64,000 bases of DNA from Paenibacillus sp. 1011MAR3C5 (lineage in GTDB: Bacteria; Bacillota; Bacilli; Paenibacillales; Paenibacillaceae), in contig NZ_QZCF01000004.1 in NCBI RefSeq assembly GCF_003591485.1, forward strand, positions 124,001 through 188,000. Direction: 5' to 3'. The notes below the pieces were generated by a model. That model saw nothing but the letters and a program-made list of their open reading frames with translations. It did not search any database and was not told where the DNA came from. The translations under genes were made by a program, and so were the position numbers. This document shows, one piece after another, positions 62,191-64,000 of the stretch. Within the stretch, counting starts at the first letter, position 1; each line of letters opens with the position of its first letter.

Positions 62191-62238
62191 CCGTTTGCGG
62201 CAATTTTTTTCGAAACAAAAAACATTTGCCGCAAACGG
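62191..62238. promoter_or_regulatory. Paired TTTG-N3-CAAA operators in a 13-bp inverted repeat
   Basis: CCGTTTGCGGCAA (62191-62203) is mirrored by TTGCCGCAAACGG (62226-62238), with a 22-base AT-rich spacer. Each arm contains the operator core (TTTGCGGCAAT and TTTGCCGCAAA). The second overlaps the -35 box of the LacI-type gene. Confidence 0.7.
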
Positions 62239-62254
62239 GTAGAAATGATATAAC
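62226..62254 (+). promoter_or_regulatory. Promoter of the LacI-type regulator gene
   Basis: TTGCCG at 62226 and TATAAC at 62249, spacing 17 bp, with TG one base upstream of the -10 box (extended -10). The -35 lies inside an operator, which suggests autorepression. Confidence 0.6.
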
Positions 62255-62283
62255 TAAGTTGAAGGGAAGGAGGCACTCAAATT

Positions 62284-63318
62284 TTGGTAAAGCTTAAGGA
62301 TATTGCCGATCAGGTTGGCGTCTCGGTGTCTACGGTGTCCCGGGTCATCAATCACGATGTCAGCCGTTCGGTTAACGAAGATACGCGCAACAGAATATTG
62401 GAGGCCGCGCACACGCTTGGCTATAAGACCAATAAACTAGGGAAAACCGCTAAAGGGAAACGCGATGCCGCCATGCCGGGGTTTCACGTCGGCTGCGTCG
62501 TAGCCGTTCCTCAAAATAAATATAACCACCCTTATTTCTCCATTATATTGGAGGGAGTGGAACGCGGGTTGTCCTCACAGGGCTACCGGCTGGAGTTTAT
62601 TCACAGCATGGCCACTGGCGACGATCTGAGCGACCTGCAACGGCTGGTGAAGGATCACGGCGTCGATGGCATGATTGTCGTGGAAGGCATTCAGCCCGAA
62701 GCGTATCACTGGATCAAAAAAAATGTCCGCGCCGTCGTCGGCATCGATATCTCCGATCATGAAGTGCCCGTTATCGCATACGACCGTGTCGCTGCGGCCA
62801 AAGCGGCTGTGGCGCATCTGATCGCCAAAGGCCATCGCGAGATCGGCTTTGTCGGAGGACCGGGCCGATACGGCGATATTCAGCGGGAGAAGCGGTTTCG
62901 CGGCTTCCAGCACGCGATGGTCGAAGCGGGACTCGCCATTGATCCCGATTGGATTATTAACGTCAACTGGGATGTGTCTCAAAGCTATGAAAGGATGAAA
63001 GAAGCATTTTCCAGTCAAGGGAAACGTCCGACGGCGTTTTTTTGCGCCAGTGACATGATGGCGATCCCTGCGATGCGGGCTGCGACGGAGCAGCGGCTTC
63101 GCATCCCTGAAGATGTTGCTTTTTTCAGCGTCGACAACATTGAGCTGTCGCAGTTCACTTCGCCGCCGCTGACCACAATCCATGTGCCGAAGATGGAGAT
63201 GGGCATGATCGCGGCGGGTACGCTGCTCGATTATTTGAACCGGCGCTATACGATTCCCGTCAAGATTTGGGTGCCGCATGAGCTGAAGCTCCGCCACTCC
63301 ACGGGAGACCATTCTTAA
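62284..63318 (+). CDS. LacI-family transcriptional regulator
   Basis: This 344-aa repressor-type regulator has helix-turn-helix residues 3-25 (LKDIADQVGVSVSTVSRVIN), the hinge helix NRILEAAHTLGY, and a sugar-binding periplasmic-protein-like core (ILEGVERGLSSQGYRL, FVGGPGRYGDIQREKRFRGF). The start is TTG 62284, 10 bases after AAGGAGG. Two TTTG-N3-CAAA sites flank its -35 box. The same motif occurs at the promoters of the Gfo/Idh operon and the two divergent surface-protein operons, so I infer it controls all of them. The inducer is unknown. Confidence 0.92.
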   Translation: MVKLKDIADQVGVSVSTVSRVINHDVSRSVNEDTRNRILEAAHTLGYKTNKLGKTAKGKRDAAMPGFHVGCVVAVPQNKYNHPYFSIILEGVERGLSSQGYRLEFIHSMATGDDLSDLQRLVKDHGVDGMIVVEGIQPEAYHWIKKNVRAVVGIDISDHEVPVIAYDRVAAAKAAVAHLIAKGHREIGFVGGPGRYGDIQREKRFRGFQHAMVEAGLAIDPDWIINVNWDVSQSYERMKEAFSSQGKRPTAFFCASDMMAIPAMRAATEQRLRIPEDVAFFSVDNIELSQFTSPPLTTIHVPKMEMGMIAAGTLLDYLNRRYTIPVKIWVPHELKLRHSTGDHS

Positions 63319-63341
63319 CTGGCAATAGCCCGGCTTTCATG

Positions 63342-63383
63342 AAGTCTCGTTCTCTTGCAGATTGCAAGGGACGGGACTTTTTT
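63342..63383 (+). terminator. Terminator after the LacI-type gene
   Basis: AGTC-T-CG/CG-G-GACT outer pairs and TTGCA/TGCAA inner pairs form a long imperfect stem followed by six Ts. Confidence 0.75.
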
Positions 63384-63493
63384 GCGTTCCTTGGCCCAAA
63401 TTTTATTTGAATAGCGATTCAGTTTCCTATGGCAGCCGCCTTTCTTCATAATCCCGTCCAAGCCCGAATATACTTTCCTTAACAGGCGGCTTG

Positions 63494-63510
63494 TCTGACG
63501 GTCAGTCAGA
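63494..63510. promoter_or_regulatory. Candidate TetR-type operator upstream of the polyketide synthase gene
   Basis: TCTGAC-GGTCA-GTCAGA is a 6-bp inverted repeat with a 5-bp spacer that also holds TGACGGTCA, the type of short palindrome bound by many TetR-family repressors. It lies 44 bases before the start codon. No TetR gene is visible in the window. Confidence 0.45.
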
Positions 63511-63553
63511 TTGGGGGACAAGTCTGATTATAGAGGGGAAGAGGGATGCAATA

Positions 63554-64000
63554 ATGAATATAGAACAATCGAGCGCGGCAATATTGGGACTGGGGACGGC
63601 TGTACCGCCCTATCGAATGGATCAGGAGAATACGTCCCGCAGGCTGACGGAGGCGCTGGCAGATGCCGGGCATTCCAATTCCAGCCGGTGGGCAAAGCGA
63701 ATATTTCGGCAGTGCGGTGTCGAAAGCCGCTATACCTGCGAGCCGAACTTGCTGGAACCCGCATCAAGCTGCAGGTACTTTCCAAGTGCGAACGGACAAG
63801 CGGAGGTGCCTTCGACCAGCGGGCGCATGGCGGTGTACAAGCGGGCATCCGTTCCGCTTGCGGCGGAGGCAGCGGTGAAGGCGCTGGCGGATAGCGGTAC
63901 GCATCCGGAGGCGATTACCCATTTGATTACAGTGAGCTGTACAGGGCAATTCCTCCCAGGATTGGACGCTGCGCTAATGGGGGAGCTGGGGCTCCGTCCG
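63554..64000 (+). CDS. Type III polyketide synthase (chalcone/stilbene synthase family), N-terminal part
   Basis: The gene runs off the window, with 149 codons visible. The thiolase-fold ketosynthase joins acyl-CoA starters with malonyl-CoA, often giving alkylpyrones in Bacilli (BcsA/BpsA type). Visible marks are LGLGTAVPPY at the N-terminus and the catalytic Cys at about residue 129 in LITVSCTGQFLPGLDAAL. ATG 63554 follows GAAGAGGGA. The tail enzyme, often a methyltransferase encoded next to it, would lie beyond the window. Confidence 0.9.
   Translation, partial: MNIEQSSAAILGLGTAVPPYRMDQENTSRRLTEALADAGHSNSSRWAKRIFRQCGVESRYTCEPNLLEPASSCRYFPSANGQAEVPSTSGRMAVYKRASVPLAAEAAVKALADSGTHPEAITHLITVSCTGQFLPGLDAALMGELGLRP

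Noticed and set aside
62191..62238. Rho-independent terminator upstream of the LacI-type gene
   Set aside because: The loop is long and AT-rich, no T-run follows the second arm, and a much stronger terminator already lies at 62036-62084. The arms match operators found elsewhere.

Overview
The window looks like a chromosomal segment of a spore-forming, low-to-mid GC Firmicute, most likely Paenibacillus or a close relative in the Paenibacillaceae. The signs are strong AGGAGG-type ribosome binding sites, frequent TTG and GTG starts, a YhcN/YlaJ-type sporulation lipoprotein, S-layer-homology (SLH) cell-wall anchoring, YesM/YesN-type two-component regulators beside sugar ABC transporters that lack their own ATPase, a BdbD/BdbC thiol-oxidase pair, and B. 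subtilis-like CysJ/CysI. No insertion sequence, phage or CRISPR array was seen.

Layout. Positions 1-4900 hold housekeeping and unknown genes: an ArsR-like regulator overlapping yjbQ, glutamyl-Q-tRNA(Asp) synthetase beside a tRNA-Asp(GTC), a YnfA-type membrane protein, a probable small broken gene and a sporulation lipoprotein. Positions 5038-9368 are a redox and Tat export island: a Tat-signal subunit 3, a GMC flavoprotein, TatA, TatC and a lipoprotein cytochrome c. Positions 9502-16682 are a complete Fur-boxed petrobactin operon, asbABCDEF. Positions 17055-20717 are cysJ-cysI. Positions 20859-26094 hold an acetyltransferase, bdbD-bdbC, an OmpR-type two-component system and a two-gene ABC exporter. 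Positions 26254-28983 pair a second tatA with a large Tat-signal beta-helix protein. Then come an AlkA glycosylase, an AraC regulator, and a divergent Gfo/Idh plus ThuA pair.

Positions 33308-33919 hold twelve 51-bp hairpin repeats. Positions 34066-46071 look like a dextran/isomalto-oligosaccharide utilisation locus: a GH13 oligo-1,6-glucosidase-like enzyme, a CUT1 ABC importer, a GH66 dextranase-like lipoprotein, a YesM/YesN pair and a second, paralogous binding protein. A second minisatellite of 50-bp units follows at 46217-46750.

Positions 46921-63318 are the most unusual part. Three very large secreted proteins share a CBM9/DOMON-like module. One has a GH114-like barrel; two carry DUF4874/DUF4832-like barrels, one secreted and one SLH-anchored. 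They are transcribed away from a shared control region. Next come a Gfo/Idh dehydrogenase, a CUT1 transporter and a LacI-type regulator. The promoters are linked by a repeated operator, TTTG-N3-CAAA, which also flanks the -35 box of the LacI gene. I read this as one uncharacterised polysaccharide-processing regulon. The window ends inside a type III polyketide synthase gene.
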